Shown piece by piece: positions 44,509-54,671 of a DNA stretch of 64,000 nt (positions within the stretch are counted from its first letter, which is position 1; each line of letters opens with the position of its first letter). Source of the DNA: Corynebacterium sp. ACRPS. Its GTDB lineage: Bacteria; Actinomycetota; Actinomycetes; Mycobacteriales; Mycobacteriaceae. The stretch is taken from positions 62,001 through 126,000 of the forward strand of contig NZ_JAKRMY010000003.1 of the NCBI RefSeq assembly GCF_022346005.1. Reading direction: 5' to 3'. The position numbers were made by a program, and so were the translations under genes. Below the pieces are notes generated by a model, which was given only the letters and a program-made list of their open reading frames with translations, made no database searches and had not been told where the DNA came from.

Positions 44509-45585
44509 TTATTTATCCTTCTTCATCTGTGCCAACAGCTCCGAGACGGACACGGAACCATCGCGCTGTTCATCGCTGCGGCGGCGACCGCGGGTCTGCT
44601 GCTGGCGGCGCGAGGCCGATTGCTTCTGCTCGGCGGCCACGTGGTGGCCCGAACCCTTGTACTCCTCGCGCGCATCCTTGCCGGTGGTCTGCTGCGGGAT
44701 GTTCTGGGTCACCGCATCGGAAGCCGGCTCGGATGCGGTATCAGCCTCTGGCTTGCGGTGGCTACCTCGTGCGCCAGAGTGAGCTGCGTTGCCAGAGCCC
44801 GACTGCCGAGAGCCTTGGCGCTTGATATTGGAGTCCCCACCCGAATCCCAGCGCACGGCCTGGAAGCTGCCGGTATCGAAGGAAACGTCCTTCGGCTCCT
44901 TCGCCCCCGCGGCCTCGCTGGACGTGGCGGGCTTGGGGGCATCGGCAAGCGGCTCGGCGGTCCGGCCGGTGCTGCGCTGCGCGCGGGTGTTTTCACTGAT
45001 GATCTCATTGAGCGGGTTAGAGTCCGCGTGCGCACCGGAGGGCTGATTGCCCAGGCGGCCGGCGATGGCATCGGCCGACGGCGCGCCGGAAGAGGCCTGC
45101 TCAAAGTCGATGTCTTCCTCCCGGCGGTGGGACGCCGCGGCGGTCTGGGCCTCCAGCTCCATGATGCGGCGCGCCTCAGCGTGCAGGGCGGCGGGCTCGT
45201 AGGTGAACTCGTGGCCGGACAAATCCTCGATCTGCTTCCGGATAGAGGCCAGCTCGGTGCGGATCTCATCGAGGATCTGCTGATCCGGCAGCTCCTTGCC
45301 TTCGGCTGCGCGGGCCTGCTTGAGCTCCGCGCGGTGGGCGCGCTCCTGTAGCTCCAGCTTGGTCACGGATTCCTCGGCCTGGCGGCGGTAGCGCATTACC
45401 AAGAAAAAGCCCACCACCGCGGCCCACAGGGCGGCAATCAGCGCAATCTTGAGCGCCGCTGCCGAGCCGGAAATGAGCATGACGATGCTGGCGATGACGG
45501 CCAAGATGACAAGGGCGATAATCCCAATTTGTCCCAAATCCGGCGAGGACGACGAGTTTTTGGAAGAAGAGCGCGGCTGAGTCAT
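44509..45585 (-). CDS. DUF6779-type membrane protein
   Basis: 358-aa protein. Two transmembrane helices (IGIIALVILAVIASIVMLISG and ALKIALIAALWAAVVGFFLVM, residues about 20-65) are followed by a coiled-coil-prone region (RRQAEESVTKLELQERAHRAELKQARA) and HEFTYEPAALHAEARRIMELE. The last 200 residues are low-complexity and polar (Ser/Gly/Gln/Arg), probably disordered in the cytoplasm. It corresponds by position to Rv3604c. Function unknown; its fixed place between DUF3180 and the Rossmann protein in mycolate-containing actinobacteria suggests a conserved envelope or division role. Confidence 0.8.
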   Translation of the reverse strand: MTQPRSSSKNSSSSPDLGQIGIIALVILAVIASIVMLISGSAAALKIALIAALWAAVVGFFLVMRYRRQAEESVTKLELQERAHRAELKQARAAEGKELPDQQILDEIRTELASIRKQIEDLSGHEFTYEPAALHAEARRIMELEAQTAAASHRREEDIDFEQASSGAPSADAIAGRLGNQPSGAHADSNPLNEIISENTRAQRSTGRTAEPLADAPKPATSSEAAGAKEPKDVSFDTGSFQAVRWDSGGDSNIKRQGSRQSGSGNAAHSGARGSHRKPEADTASEPASDAVTQNIPQQTTGKDAREEYKGSGHHVAAEQKQSASRRQQQTRGRRRSDEQRDGSVSVSELLAQMKKDK

Positions 45586-45590
45586 GCTCC

Positions 45591-46064
45591 CTAATGTACC
45601 GCTTGAAGCCCGTCCGGTGGCGGCGGGGTCTCACAGTGTCGCTCCAATCGCAGGCCAGCCGCAGACATGGCGATGCCGCCAATCGCGGATGCGAGCACTC
45701 CCACCAGATCATCGGAAGCCGCGACAAGGGTGCCCGCATTCGGGATGACATACACCGCCACCCCTGCATAGAGCCCGCCGACGATCGCACCCGTCCACGC
45801 CGAAGCCTTGCCCACCAGCATGAACTGCGCGATGGTCATCGGATTAAGCTGCGAATTATCTAGCCCGATGCCGTGATCCTCATCGGTGGCCTTATCCACT
45901 TTCCAGGTAAGCCCCAAGCACACCACCACCATGAGCCATAGCGTGGCAGATACCGTGACCGGGATGGACATCATGGAGCCATAAAAGCGCGTGGTGAGGA
46001 TGGCCGCCGCGGCTGCCATGAATATCCCAACACCGATAAGCGCACCGAGCGAGGTTCGTTTCAT
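45591..46064 (-). CDS. DUF3180 membrane protein
   Basis: 157-aa protein with four predicted transmembrane helices (LGALIGVGIFMAAAAAILTT, VSATLWLMVVVCLGL, WTGAIVGGLYAGVAVYVI, LVGVLASAIGGIAMSAAGLRLE). The segment NPMTIAQFMLVGKASAWTGAIVGG is the conserved DUF3180 core (Rv3605c in M. tuberculosis). Function unknown. It overlaps the folK end by four bases and lies within the folate operon, so it is co-transcribed with folate genes; whether this reflects function or inherited gene order is not known. Confidence 0.87.
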   Translation of the reverse strand: MKRTSLGALIGVGIFMAAAAAILTTRFYGSMMSIPVTVSATLWLMVVVCLGLTWKVDKATDEDHGIGLDNSQLNPMTIAQFMLVGKASAWTGAIVGGLYAGVAVYVIPNAGTLVAASDDLVGVLASAIGGIAMSAAGLRLERHCETPPPPDGLQAVH

Positions 46065-46546
46065 AACTCCTCCATCAGGCCCAAGCGGTGGATATTGACG
46101 GTTTCCTGCGGGTCCAACGCGGCAACCAGCGCGGAGACATCCTGTCCCTTCAACTTAGCAGCCGGCTCGGCGGCCAACCAGGGTATAAGCACGAATGCGC
46201 GCTCGTGGGCATAGGGATGCGGGACGATAAGTTCCGCATCGGAGGAGCTATAGCCCTCGATATCGACGATGTCCACGTCCAGGGTGCGCGGGCCCCAGTG
46301 GCGCACGCGCACGCGCTCAGCCGCCTCTTCCAGCTTCTGGCCGCGCCGTAAGAGCTCCAGCGGGCTCTCCTCGACGTCCACGATGAGCACCGCATTCAAG
46401 AATTCATCCTGGTCCGTTACTCCCCACGGCGGGGTGGCATAGACGGGCGAGGCCGCCACGATGTCCTCGCGGAACTCGGTAAATACCGTGCGCAAAAGCT
46501 CCACGCGGTCATCCATATTGGAGCCGATGGATAGTACCGCGCGCAT
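46061..46546 (-). CDS. folK: 2-amino-4-hydroxy-6-hydroxymethyldihydropteridine pyrophosphokinase
   Basis: 161-aa HPPK that pyrophosphorylates hydroxymethyldihydropterin with ATP. Conserved parts: SIGSNMDDRVELL at the N-terminus, the YATPPWGVTDQDEFLNAVL substrate loop, WGPRTLDVDIVDI with the catalytic Asp pair, and VPHPYAHERAFVLIPWLA. Its ATG shares a base with the folB stop and its stop overlaps the DUF3180 start, a gapless arrangement with FolB and FolP, which act immediately before and after it in the pathway. Confidence 0.95.
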   Translation of the reverse strand: MRAVLSIGSNMDDRVELLRTVFTEFREDIVAASPVYATPPWGVTDQDEFLNAVLIVDVEESPLELLRRGQKLEEAAERVRVRHWGPRTLDVDIVDIEGYSSSDAELIVPHPYAHERAFVLIPWLAAEPAAKLKGQDVSALVAALDPQETVNIHRLGLMEEL

Positions 46547-47004
46547 TACTGACTCCCGGGGTTCGTGCCGGGGCGCTGCGCGTCGGCTCCCTGCGGAGTT
46601 CCCACCTGCGGAGCGGGCCGTGGGGCTCCGGTGCGCGCGTGCTTGCGGGAGCGGCGGGCGACGACGGCGACATCGGCAAAAGTGCGCGGGATCGGCGCCT
46701 TGGGCTTGTGCACGGTCACTTCCACCGCGTGCAGGTCGGCGAAGGATTCCATGATGGTATCGGCCACCTCGCTGGCGACGGTCTCAATGAGGTCGCGGGA
46801 GGGGCCTTCGACGATGCTGGCGGTGACATCGGCAAGCTCTGCGTAATTGATGGTCTTGGTCAGATCATCGTGAGCTGCGGCCTCGGCAAACTCGGACCAG
46901 CAGGTGATATCGACGATGAAGGGCTGGCCGGTGCGCTTTTCCTCATCAAAGACGCCGTGGTAGCCAAAGCACTCTAGGCCGGTTAATTCGATGCGATCTG
47001 CCAT
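46546..47004 (-). CDS. folB: Dihydroneopterin aldolase
   Basis: 152-aa enzyme that cleaves dihydroneopterin to hydroxymethyldihydropterin. The start at 47004 follows GGAAAGGAATTAACC; the longer frame runs into folP and is spurious. Core motifs: LTGLECFGYHGVFDEEKRTGQPFIVDI (catalytic Glu/Tyr region), NYAELADVTASIVEGPSRDLIETVA and VEVTVHKPKAPIPRTFADVAV. A Pro/Gly-rich tail of about 30 residues (RKHARTGAPRPAPQVGTPQG) extends beyond the normal end near residue 120, an unusual but low-complexity addition. Confidence 0.94.
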   Translation of the reverse strand: MADRIELTGLECFGYHGVFDEEKRTGQPFIVDITCWSEFAEAAAHDDLTKTINYAELADVTASIVEGPSRDLIETVASEVADTIMESFADLHAVEVTVHKPKAPIPRTFADVAVVARRSRKHARTGAPRPAPQVGTPQGADAQRPGTNPGSQ

Positions 47005-47006
47005 GG

Positions 47007-47966
47007 TTAATTCCTTTCCGTACCCATCGCGGTAGAGGTCACTGTGCCCGTGCCGGTGGCGGCATTGCGGTAGCTGCCGGTGGCATTGGCGCCGCCTACA
47101 TAGGACTCGCCGGCGTTCCACGCGGCGGCCACGTCGACGGCATCGCGGGATACGCCCACCTCGTGCACGCGCACGCCCCACGCGCCCATCTGGGCGGAAA
47201 TGGCGGTCACGGCGGCGGTGGCGGGATCGGCAAGCAGCGGGCTGGCCTCTACCCCGCGGTCCGCCCGAATGGCGGCGAGGAAGCGCTTGCGCGAGGCACC
47301 CACCAAGATGGGAAATTCCCCGTCCAGAAACTCGGGCAGGGCCTGCAGCAGCGCCCAGTTATCCTGCGGGCTCTTGGCAAAGCCGAGGCCCGGATCCAGC
47401 ACTATATTCTCCCTTTTCACGCCCGCATCCAGGGCGTTATTGCTCAGGCGCTCGAGGGTCTCGTGCACGTCGCGCACTACATCGCCGCCGTGATCCGCCG
47501 TGCCCGCCGCGGATCCGAACGCGCCTTCCTGCAGCGTCCGCCAGTGCATGAGGCAGACGGGCACGCCGGCATCGGCCATGGCGGCATACATTTCGGGGTC
47601 TGCGAGGCCGCCGGAGACATCGTTAATCATGTCCACCCCGGCCGCGGCCGCCGCGGCGGCAACCGAGGCGCGCATCGTGTCCACCGAGGTGCGAATGCCC
47701 TGCTCGTGCAGTGCTTGGATGACCGGGACCACGCGGTCGGCTTCTTCTTGTGCTTCCACGCGCACCGCGCCCGGGCGGGTGGATTCGCCGCCCACATCGA
47801 TCATGTCCGCACCCTGTTCCACCAGCTCGCGGGCATGATTGGTGGCGGCGTCAAAGTCGAGCCACCGCCCGCCATCGGAAAAGGAATCCTTTGTAACATT
47901 CACGATGCCCATGACGAGCGTGCGCTTCGCGATGGTCAACTCTGCAACTGAGGAAGCCGGGTGCAC
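47007..47966 (-). CDS. folP: Dihydropteroate synthase
   Basis: 319-aa TIM-barrel enzyme joining p-aminobenzoate to the pterin; the sulphonamide target. The GTG at 47966 has AAGGAG at the right distance, so it is preferred over the TTG at 47990. Motifs: VMGIVNVTKDSFSDGG, MIDVGGESTRPGA, INDVSGG, DPGLGFAKSPQDN and GASRKRFL. The C-terminus carries a repetitive Gly/Thr/Ala extension (NATGSYRNAATGTGTVTSTAMGTERN). Lies between folE and folB, overlapping neither by more than a few bases. Confidence 0.95.
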   Translation of the reverse strand: MHPASSVAELTIAKRTLVMGIVNVTKDSFSDGGRWLDFDAATNHARELVEQGADMIDVGGESTRPGAVRVEAQEEADRVVPVIQALHEQGIRTSVDTMRASVAAAAAAAGVDMINDVSGGLADPEMYAAMADAGVPVCLMHWRTLQEGAFGSAAGTADHGGDVVRDVHETLERLSNNALDAGVKRENIVLDPGLGFAKSPQDNWALLQALPEFLDGEFPILVGASRKRFLAAIRADRGVEASPLLADPATAAVTAISAQMGAWGVRVHEVGVSRDAVDVAAAWNAGESYVGGANATGSYRNAATGTGTVTSTAMGTERN

Positions 47967-48007
47967 TGCGTTCTCCTTTTCGCTCGACAAACTCGACTGC
48001 GTACGCG

Positions 48008-48616
48008 CTACGTACGAATAAAACTGAGCACTTCTGCGCGCGAGGCGGCGTTATTTTTAAACCCGCCGCGTACCGCGGAAGTCGTTGTGGTTGCGCCCGG
48101 CTTACGGATACCGCGCATGGCCATGCACAAGTGCTCGCACTCGATGACCACGATGACGGATTGGGCTTCGAGGACATTAACGAGCGCATCGGCAATCTGC
48201 TGGGTCAGGCGCTCTTGGACCTGCGGGCGCTTGGCATACAAATCCGCCAGGCGGGCCAGCTTGCTCAGCCCGGTGACGTGCCCGTCCTTGCCGGGAATAT
48301 AGCCAATATGCGCCACGCCATAAAACGGCACGAGGTGGTGCTCGCAGGTGGAGTAGATGGGAATATCGCGCACCAAGACCAGTTCCTGGTGATCCTCAGC
48401 AAAGGTCTTATGCAGCACCTCCGTCGGATCCTCGTGCAGGCCGGCGAAGACCTCACGGTAGGCGCGAGCCACACGTGCCGGGGTTTCGCGCAGGCCTTCG
48501 CGGTCAGGATCCTCACCAACGGCAAGGAGCAGCTCGCGGACGGCCGCCTCCGCCCGCTCGTGGTCATACGGCGCGCGGGCGGGCACCTGCTGGGGATCAG
48601 TGTGATTTTCAGACAT
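48008..48616 (-). CDS. folE: GTP cyclohydrolase I
   Basis: 202-aa enzyme forming dihydroneopterin triphosphate from GTP, the first folate step. Zinc Cys/His appear in [23 protein letters not shown], and the second Cys in [32 protein letters not shown] and [21 protein letters not shown] are typical. All expected ligands are present, so it is the zinc-dependent FolE1 type. It follows ftsH by 11 bp and starts the folate portion of the operon. Confidence 0.96.
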   Translation of the reverse strand: MSENHTDPQQVPARAPYDHERAEAAVRELLLAVGEDPDREGLRETPARVARAYREVFAGLHEDPTEVLHKTFAEDHQELVLVRDIPIYSTCEHHLVPFYGVAHIGYIPGKDGHVTGLSKLARLADLYAKRPQVQERLTQQIADALVNVLEAQSVIVVIECEHLCMAMRGIRKPGATTTTSAVRGGFKNNAASRAEVLSFIRT

Positions 48617-48627
48617 GCACGTACTTC

Positions 48628-51024
48628 TTACTCTTCGTCATCGCGCGGCTTTTCCGCATCGCGCGCGTAGGGATTATCGCGGCGGGAAGACTCATTCCAC
48701 CCTGGGGTAAACCATTGGCTGGTTTCTCCCTCTGGCTTGTGGTGCTTTCCCCTGCTTTCCGATGCCGAATCCGTTCGACCTTCCCCACCGTCGCTGCTGC
48801 CGTGGTCGCTCTGGTCGGCGCGGTCGCCGTGGTCGCTCTGGTCGGCGCGGTCGTTCTGGTCGTTTCGGCCGCTGCGTCCATCGCTGCGGCCGCTCTGGTC
48901 AGTTCGGTCTTCGCGGTGGCTGCTGCCACCGCCGTGCAGCTCGCGCACCGTTTCGGGGTTCACGTAGTCGCCGGCGTGCTGGCCGAAGTTAAAGCCAACC
49001 TCGCCCTTGATCTCTTCGCCGGCGAGGCGGCGCTCGCGGGCTGCCCGGGAGGCATCGAGAAGCGTCATGCGTTTAGGAAGTTCCTCGCCGCGCTCCTTGG
49101 CCAGCTCAACCGGGGTCTTGACCGGCGCGTAACCAATCTGGCGCGGGAAGCGATCGTCTTCGCCGGGGAAGACATCATAGGCATCGCGCGGCTCAATGCC
49201 GTCGAAGATGCTCTCCAGGTCCGGTCGGCGCAGGGTCTCCTTCTCCAGGAGGGCCTCGGCCAGCTTGTCCAGGAACTCGCGGTTGGTGCGCAGGATGTCG
49301 TAGGCCTGCTCGTGCGCGCGCTCGAGGAGGTAGCGCATCTGCTCATCGATCTTGGAGGCAAGGTCATCCGAGTAATCGATGGAGCCGCCACCCCCGCCCA
49401 TCTGGCTGAACGGATCGCCCTGCTCCTGGCCGTACTTGACGGTGCCCAGGTCAGGAGAAAAGCCGTATTCCGTCAGCATCGCGCGGGCGATCTTGGTGGC
49501 GTTCTCGATATCGGAGGACGCACCCGTGGTGGGAGCGCCGAAGACCAATTCCTCGGCGGCGCGGCCACCCATGGCAAAGACCAAGCGGGAAAACAGCTCG
49601 TCGCGGGTGTACATGCCCTTGTCGTCTTCCTGCGAGGTCATGGCGTGGCCACCAGTGCGGCCGCGGGCCAGGATGGTGACCTTGTACACGCGCTCGATAT
49701 CCTTGAGCGCCCACGCGGACAGGGTGTGGCCACCCTCGTGGTAGGCGGTGACCTTCTTCTCGTGCTCGGAGATGATCTTGCCTTGGCGCCGTGGACCGCC
49801 CACCACGCGGTCGGTGGCTTCTTCCAACGCGTCATAGGTAATGACGTTGCCGCCGATGCGGGCGGTGAGAAGCGCGGCCTCGTTAAGCACATTGGCAAGG
49901 TCCGCACCGGACATGCCGGCGGTGCGCTTGGCCAGCTGCGCCACATCGACCTCTTCCGCCAAAGGCTTGTCCTTGGCGTGGACGCGCAGGATCTGCTCAC
50001 GGCCGGCCAGATCCGGGTTGGTGACCGGAATCTGGCGGTCGAAACGGCCCGGGCGCAGCAATGCGGGGTCCAAAATATCTGGGCGGTTGGTGGCCGCGAT
50101 GAGGATAACGCCCTCGCGATCGCCAAAGCCGTCCATCTCCACCAGCAGCTGGTTCAGGGTCTGCTCGCGCTCATCGTGCCCGCCGCCGGTTCCGGATCCG
50201 CGCTGGCGCCCCACGGCGTCGATCTCGTCCACGAAGATGATGCACGGGCTGTGCTCTTTGGCCTGTTTGAACAGGTCACGCACGCGGGAGGCACCCACAC
50301 CGACGAACATCTCCACGAAGTCCGAACCGGAGATGGAATAAAAAGGCACGCCGGCCTCGCCCGCAACGGCGCGGGCCAACAGGGTCTTACCGGTACCCGG
50401 AGGGCCATAAAGCAGCACGCCACGCGGAATCTTCGCGCCGAGCTCGTAATAACGGGAAGGATCATCAAGGAAGTCCTTGATTTCCTGCAGCTCATCCACG
50501 GCCTCATCGGCGCCGGCAACATCCTCGAAGGTATTGGTCGGCATATCCTTGGTCAGCTCCTTGGCCTTGGAGCTGCCGATGCCGAACATGCCGCCTGCAC
50601 CCTGCTGCATGCGGGACATGAGCCAGAACAGCAGGGCGAAGAGGATGACCATCGGCAGCAGGAAGCTGAGCATGGAGCCCAAGAACGAATCCTGGGTGAC
50701 GTTGGTCTGATACTTCTCCGCACCCGAATCCTTGACCGCATCAAAGACCTGCTCGGAGGCGCGCGCGGGGTACTGAGACACGATCTCTTGTACGCCCTCG
50801 CGCTCTTCTACCGTGATTTCGTCCTTGAGCTTGATGCGCAGGCGCTGCTCGCGGTCATCAATTTCTACCTCGTCAACGTTTTTATCCTGCAGCTGTTTCA
50901 GGGCCACGGAGGTATCCGTGTCCACATATCCGCGGGTCTCGTTGCTAAAAAACGTAAAGGCGTACAGCGCTACGAGGATCAGTGCCGCAATGCCGCCGTA
51001 GCGAAGGAGTTTATTGTTTTTCAT
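48628..51024 (-). CDS. ftsH: ATP-dependent zinc metalloprotease FtsH
   Basis: 798-aa membrane AAA protease. Two transmembrane segments ([38 protein letters not shown]) bracket a short extracytoplasmic domain. Walker A is [22 protein letters not shown], Walker [18 protein letters not shown], the second region of homology [20 protein letters not shown], and the zinc site HEGGH ([12 protein letters not shown]). After residue about 690 comes an unusual hydrophilic extension of some 90 residues with Asp/Arg/Ser/His repeats (DRADQSDHG twice). First of the folate run after hpt. Its quality-control targets are not encoded nearby. Confidence 0.96.
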   Translation of the reverse strand: MKNNKLLRYGGIAALILVALYAFTFFSNETRGYVDTDTSVALKQLQDKNVDEVEIDDREQRLRIKLKDEITVEEREGVQEIVSQYPARASEQVFDAVKDSGAEKYQTNVTQDSFLGSMLSFLLPMVILFALLFWLMSRMQQGAGGMFGIGSSKAKELTKDMPTNTFEDVAGADEAVDELQEIKDFLDDPSRYYELGAKIPRGVLLYGPPGTGKTLLARAVAGEAGVPFYSISGSDFVEMFVGVGASRVRDLFKQAKEHSPCIIFVDEIDAVGRQRGSGTGGGHDEREQTLNQLLVEMDGFGDREGVILIAATNRPDILDPALLRPGRFDRQIPVTNPDLAGREQILRVHAKDKPLAEEVDVAQLAKRTAGMSGADLANVLNEAALLTARIGGNVITYDALEEATDRVVGGPRRQGKIISEHEKKVTAYHEGGHTLSAWALKDIERVYKVTILARGRTGGHAMTSQEDDKGMYTRDELFSRLVFAMGGRAAEELVFGAPTTGASSDIENATKIARAMLTEYGFSPDLGTVKYGQEQGDPFSQMGGGGGSIDYSDDLASKIDEQMRYLLERAHEQAYDILRTNREFLDKLAEALLEKETLRRPDLESIFDGIEPRDAYDVFPGEDDRFPRQIGYAPVKTPVELAKERGEELPKRMTLLDASRAARERRLAGEEIKGEVGFNFGQHAGDYVNPETVRELHGGGSSHREDRTDQSGRSDGRSGRNDQNDRADQSDHGDRADQSDHGSSDGGEGRTDSASESRGKHHKPEGETSQWFTPGWNESSRRDNPYARDAEKPRDDEE
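48800..48853. repeat. 27-bp perfect tandem repeat in the ftsH 3' end
   Basis: Two identical 27-bp units (48800-48826 and 48827-48853), starting CCGTGGTCGC on the plus strand, encode the duplicated nine-residue DRADQSDHG segment. Degenerate further units continue to about 48910. Confidence 0.85.
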
Positions 51025-51036
51025 TACTGCGCGATT

Positions 51037-51624
51037 TTAGTTGGTGGTATAGACATCAGGGTGAAGGGTGCCCACAAAGGGCAGGTCGCGGTAGCGTTCC
51101 GCGTAGTCAAGGCCATAGCCAATGACGAATTCATTGGGGATATCAAAGCCGACATCGAGCAGATCGATCTGCGCTTTTACCACTTCCGGCTTGCGCAACA
51201 AGGTCACCACGTTGAGCGACTTCGGGTTGCGCCCCCGCAGGTTGCGAATGAGCCAGGATAGCGTCAGGCCCGAGTCGATGATGTCTTCCACGATGACCAC
51301 ATCGCGCCCGGCGATATCACGGTCCAAGTCCTTCAAGATGCGCACCACCCCAGAAGAAGACGTGGAGGCGCCGTACGAGGAGACGGCCATAAACTCCAGC
51401 TCCGAGGGGATGGATAGCTTGCGCGCGAAGTCCGTCAGGAAAAAGGCCGCACCCTTTAATACGCAGACCAAAAGCAGGTCCTGCTCGGCGTCGGCATATT
51501 TCTCAGATACCGCATCCGCCAGCTGCTGGACGCGGTCTTTAATTTCCTCTTCCGTGATGAGGATTGCTTCTACATCGTCTCCGTAGCGGTTTGCGGGGAC
51601 GGCGAAGTCTTTCTTGTCGTGCAC
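51037..51624 (-). CDS. hpt: Hypoxanthine(-guanine) phosphoribosyltransferase
   Basis: 195-aa purine-salvage enzyme. The PRPP-binding motif is [18 protein letters not shown]; the N-terminal catalytic region has [20 protein letters not shown]; the flexible loop carries [15 protein letters not shown], and the base-specificity loop is [27 protein letters not shown]. All are normal. It lies 12 bp upstream of ftsH and 13 bp downstream of tilS, the common actinobacterial order tilS-hpt-ftsH-folE. Confidence 0.95.
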   Translation of the reverse strand: MHDKKDFAVPANRYGDDVEAILITEEEIKDRVQQLADAVSEKYADAEQDLLLVCVLKGAAFFLTDFARKLSIPSELEFMAVSSYGASTSSSGVVRILKDLDRDIAGRDVVIVEDIIDSGLTLSWLIRNLRGRNPKSLNVVTLLRKPEVVKAQIDLLDVGFDIPNEFVIGYGLDYAERYRDLPFVGTLHPDVYTTN

Positions 51625-51636
51625 GTGTGCGCTCCT

Positions 51637-52719
51637 TTAATGACCAGACAATAGTGCCAGTTTGCCACCTATACGTGCTACTTCCAACCTCTGCCCCGCC
51701 TGCCGCACCGAACTCACAGCCACCGGCCCTTGTCCGTGCCAGTTGGTACACAGCTTGCCGATGCCCCCAATCCCCTCCCTCGTCACCTTCACTCCCCGCT
51801 CGATGAGCCAGGCCGCAATAGCGCGCCGGCGTCGCGGCTCCGGCAGCGCGGCCAAATCCGCACAGTCCGCGGTGGCCGCCGTGGCGAGGTATTCTTCATC
51901 GCGCGCGGTATCCATCGCCGCCTGCGCCAGCGCCGGTACCGCATCACCGCCGATGACCCGCGATAGCTCCGGGATGATTTCGCGGCGCAGCGCTACCCGC
52001 CGAAAATCCGTATCCGCGTTCTGCGGGTCCTGCCACACCTCAAGCCCCAGCTCCGCACACGCGCCCTCCGTATCGGCACGGCGCACCTGCAGGAAAGGCC
52101 GCACCACCCGCGCGCCTTCCACCACTGCTCGCTCCGGCATGCCGGCCACGCGGCCGCGCAGGGCACCAAGGAGGAGCGTTTCCGCCTGGTCATCGGCCGT
52201 ATGCGCCACGGCAATCTCCAGCGCCCTTTCTCCTCTGCGCGAAGCTCCGTCTTCGCGCGGGGCTTTCCCGCGCGCAGCTTCCTCCCCAGGCCCCGCGTCT
52301 CGTTCGCGCGGCTCAGCCCGGCGCGAGGCTGCGTTCTCGCGGCTCTCGCACCCCTCGCACACGGCCGCGGACATCGCTTGGTAGCGCGCTTGCCGAGCCG
52401 CCGCTTCCAGCGAATTCCCCGCTTCCTCCGATACCCGAACTGCGAGCACCCGCGCCCGCGCACCCAAGCTTTCTGCTTGCCGAGCGGCCCTTTCGGCCTG
52501 CTCACGCGAACCGTCTTGTAAGCCGTGGTCGACGCACAGCGCGATCACGTCATGACCCTCAGCTATCATCGCCGCGCACAGCGCCAGAGAATCGGCGCCG
52601 CCGGATAGCCCTACCGCCACGGTGTGATCCATCTTCGCCGCGCGGACCGCGCGCCGGCAGGCCAAAAAATGCGGCGAGACCCGCGGCCAAAATAGCGTTA
52701 CTCCAGGCTGTGGGCTCAT
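51637..52719 (-). CDS. tilS: tRNA(Ile)-lysidine synthetase TilS
   Basis: 360-aa N-type ATP pyrophosphatase that changes C34 of tRNA-Ile2 to lysidine. The P-loop motif is VGLSGGADSLALCAAM near residue 37; CVDHGLQDGSREQAE and AHTADDQAETLLLGALRGRVAGM are the other signature blocks. Between them, residues about 122-167 form a charged insertion (ENAASRRAEPRERDAGPGEEAARGK...) not found in the usual protein, encoded by locally repetitive DNA. Its ATG follows the dacB stop directly. It keeps the substrate-recognition C-terminal part (ARRRAIAAWLIERGVKVTREGIGGI) in short form. Confidence 0.93.
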   Translation of the reverse strand: MSPQPGVTLFWPRVSPHFLACRRAVRAAKMDHTVAVGLSGGADSLALCAAMIAEGHDVIALCVDHGLQDGSREQAERAARQAESLGARARVLAVRVSEEAGNSLEAAARQARYQAMSAAVCEGCESRENAASRRAEPRERDAGPGEEAARGKAPREDGASRRGERALEIAVAHTADDQAETLLLGALRGRVAGMPERAVVEGARVVRPFLQVRRADTEGACAELGLEVWQDPQNADTDFRRVALRREIIPELSRVIGGDAVPALAQAAMDTARDEEYLATAATADCADLAALPEPRRRRAIAAWLIERGVKVTREGIGGIGKLCTNWHGQGPVAVSSVRQAGQRLEVARIGGKLALLSGH

Positions 52720-54006
52720 TTAAAACTCGTGCAGCGCCGCGGCGAGGTCATCTTGGGCAGCGCGCGCCGCCATAATCTCGCCATCATTGACCAAGAAGGC
52801 AAAGGAATATACGCGCCCGGATTGGCCTTGCGCGGTGCCCGCCAGCGCGGAAACACCCGTCAAGGTGCCGGTCTTCGCGCGGACAAACCCCCGCGCCGCA
52901 GACTCCCCGTAGCGCTCGTGCAGCGTGCCGTCGCCACCTGCGACCGGCAAATACGCCGCCAAGGGGCGCAACTGCGGTTCCTCGACCGCGCCGTTGACAA
53001 TCTCCGCCAACACCCTCGCTCTCAACCGGTTATCTACCGAAAGGCCCGAGTTGTCCTTGATATCCACGCCGCTGACGTCGAACCCGTGCTCGCGCAGCAC
53101 ATCCAGCGTGGCTTGGGTGTCGACCTGGAAGCTGGGCTGTTTGCCGCGGGCATCGGCAAGCTCGCGGGCAATGGCCTCCGCCATGACGTTATCGGAATGC
53201 CGCACCATCTCCAGCGCGCGCTCGCTCAGGGGCGCCGACTCGACGCTGGCCAGCTCCTCCGCACCGTCAGCCATCGTGCCCGCGGCGAATTTATCCGTGC
53301 CCAAGCGCTTGGCCAGCTCTCCCGCGACGTCGAGGGCCGGGGTGTGGCTGCGCGGGACATCGCCCTCCGTAGCGCCGATGCGACCACCGTACAGCATGGC
53401 CGGCTCCATGGGCGCGACGAAGCCCTCATCCACGTTCTCCGGATCCCAGCCCGGCGCCTGCGGCTCGCCCGCCCACGCGGAGGTATCGATGTACACGCCC
53501 GCCACCTGGGTGCCGGTCTTTTCAATCTGGTCCGCGAGGTCATCGAGCTGCTCGTTGGTCATCCAGACATCGCCAGCTGCCTTGATAACCACGTTGTTCG
53601 GATCCTTGCCGCGGTAGACCTTGGTAGTAATCCGCTTGGACTCATCCAGTGCCAGCGTTGCCGCGGCGGTGGTCAACACCTTCGTCGAGGAAGCCGGGGT
53701 CAGCGCCTTATCCGCATCGCGCTCCCAGACCACCGAGCCGGTCTCACTATCGATGACCTGCCCGCCAAAGGTGGCCAAATCCTCGTTCTTGCCCAGCTCA
53801 TCGAGCTTCGCGCTGAGCGCCGCAAAATCCACGTCCTGCGCCTTAGCCGGCTGCAGGGGATTCTCCGGGGCCTGGACCGTTTCGGCCTCGCCATGCGAAA
53901 GATCGCCGTACTCGCGCTGGATGGTAACCCCCAGCGCAGCCGTGCCCCCGACCGCCGCCGTGACCACCAGCGCGGTTACTGACCACCAAACCTTCTTAGC
54001 TTTCAT
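52720..54006 (-). CDS. dacB: D-alanyl-D-alanine carboxypeptidase/endopeptidase (PBP4, S13 family)
   Basis: 428-aa cell-wall peptidase. The open frame reaches 54162, but [27 protein letters not shown] at 54006 begins an N-terminal membrane anchor or signal sequence. Serine active-site motifs are intact: SSTK (in [12 protein letters not shown]), SDN (in [10 protein letters not shown]) and KTG (in [10 protein letters not shown]). The S13 family has an inserted domain between SxxK and SxN, present here (residues about 130-260). The gene is divergent from ppa and is the first cistron of the minus-strand run reaching down to 42285. Confidence 0.93.
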   Translation of the reverse strand: MKAKKVWWSVTALVVTAAVGGTAALGVTIQREYGDLSHGEAETVQAPENPLQPAKAQDVDFAALSAKLDELGKNEDLATFGGQVIDSETGSVVWERDADKALTPASSTKVLTTAAATLALDESKRITTKVYRGKDPNNVVIKAAGDVWMTNEQLDDLADQIEKTGTQVAGVYIDTSAWAGEPQAPGWDPENVDEGFVAPMEPAMLYGGRIGATEGDVPRSHTPALDVAGELAKRLGTDKFAAGTMADGAEELASVESAPLSERALEMVRHSDNVMAEAIARELADARGKQPSFQVDTQATLDVLREHGFDVSGVDIKDNSGLSVDNRLRARVLAEIVNGAVEEPQLRPLAAYLPVAGGDGTLHERYGESAARGFVRAKTGTLTGVSALAGTAQGQSGRVYSFAFLVNDGEIMAARAAQDDLAAALHEF

Positions 54007-54088
54007 CGCCACCAACCCTAGCGCGGATGGGCGACGCGCTAGACTATTGACGGTAATTAACACCCAATCCCACATGGAGGACATCGCT

Positions 54089-54562
54089 GTGAGCGTTGAA
54101 GTAACCATTGAAATCCCAAAGGGCTCCCGCAATAAGTACGAGGTGGACCACGAGTCCGGCAAGGTCTACCTGGACCGCTACCTGTTCACCCCAATGGCCT
54201 ACCCCGCCGACTACGGCTTCATCAACCACACGCTTGGCGAAGACAGCGACCCCCTCGACGCCCTCGTCATCCTCCCCGAGCCCGTTTTCCCCGGTGTCAT
54301 CGTTGAAGCCCGCATCGTCGGCGTGTTCAAGATGACCGATGAGGCCGGCGGCGACGACAAGCTGCTTGCCGTCATCGATGACCCACGCTGGGAGCGCTAC
54401 CAGGACATCGATGATGTGGAACAGCACATCAAGGACGAAATCGAGCACTTCTTCGTCCACTACAAGGACCTCGAGCCCAACAAGGAAGTTTCCGGCTCCG
54501 GCTGGGGAGACAAGGCCGAGGCCGAGAAGATTCTGGAAGAGGCCAAGGCTCGCCTGAAGTAG
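54089..54562 (+). CDS. ppa: Inorganic pyrophosphatase (family I)
   Basis: 157-aa soluble enzyme hydrolysing pyrophosphate. The GTG at 54089 is 8 nt after GGAGG; an in-frame ATG at 54074 contains that site and is less likely. Motifs: [45 protein letters not shown] (the DxDPxD metal cluster) and [14 protein letters not shown], with [13 protein letters not shown] near the end. Acidic C-terminal helix [16 protein letters not shown]. Divergent from dacB. A bulged GC-rich hairpin with a T-run after the stop is a likely terminator. Confidence 0.96.
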   Translation: MSVEVTIEIPKGSRNKYEVDHESGKVYLDRYLFTPMAYPADYGFINHTLGEDSDPLDALVILPEPVFPGVIVEARIVGVFKMTDEAGGDDKLLAVIDDPRWERYQDIDDVEQHIKDEIEHFFVHYKDLEPNKEVSGSGWGDKAEAEKILEEAKARLK

Positions 54563-54580
54563 GCTGCGGGGGCTCTTAGG

Positions 54581-54619
54581 GCTCGGCCCGCGCGTTTGCG
54601 GGGCCGAGCTTGGCGTTTT
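54581..54619 (+). terminator. Probable terminator after ppa
   Basis: GCTCGGCCCGC (54581-54591) pairs with GCGGGGCCGAGC (54598-54609) with one bulged base, followed by TTGGCGTTTT. Confidence 0.65.
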
Positions 54620-54671
54620 AGGGCCATGAAGCCTGTTTTGGGGCCCAGCTGATGCGTTTTTGGCGGCCACC

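Noticed and set aside
48475..51261. 928-codon plus-strand open frame opposite ftsH
   Set aside because: It lies exactly antisense to ftsH, whose motifs are complete; long antisense frames are expected at this GC content and codon bias.
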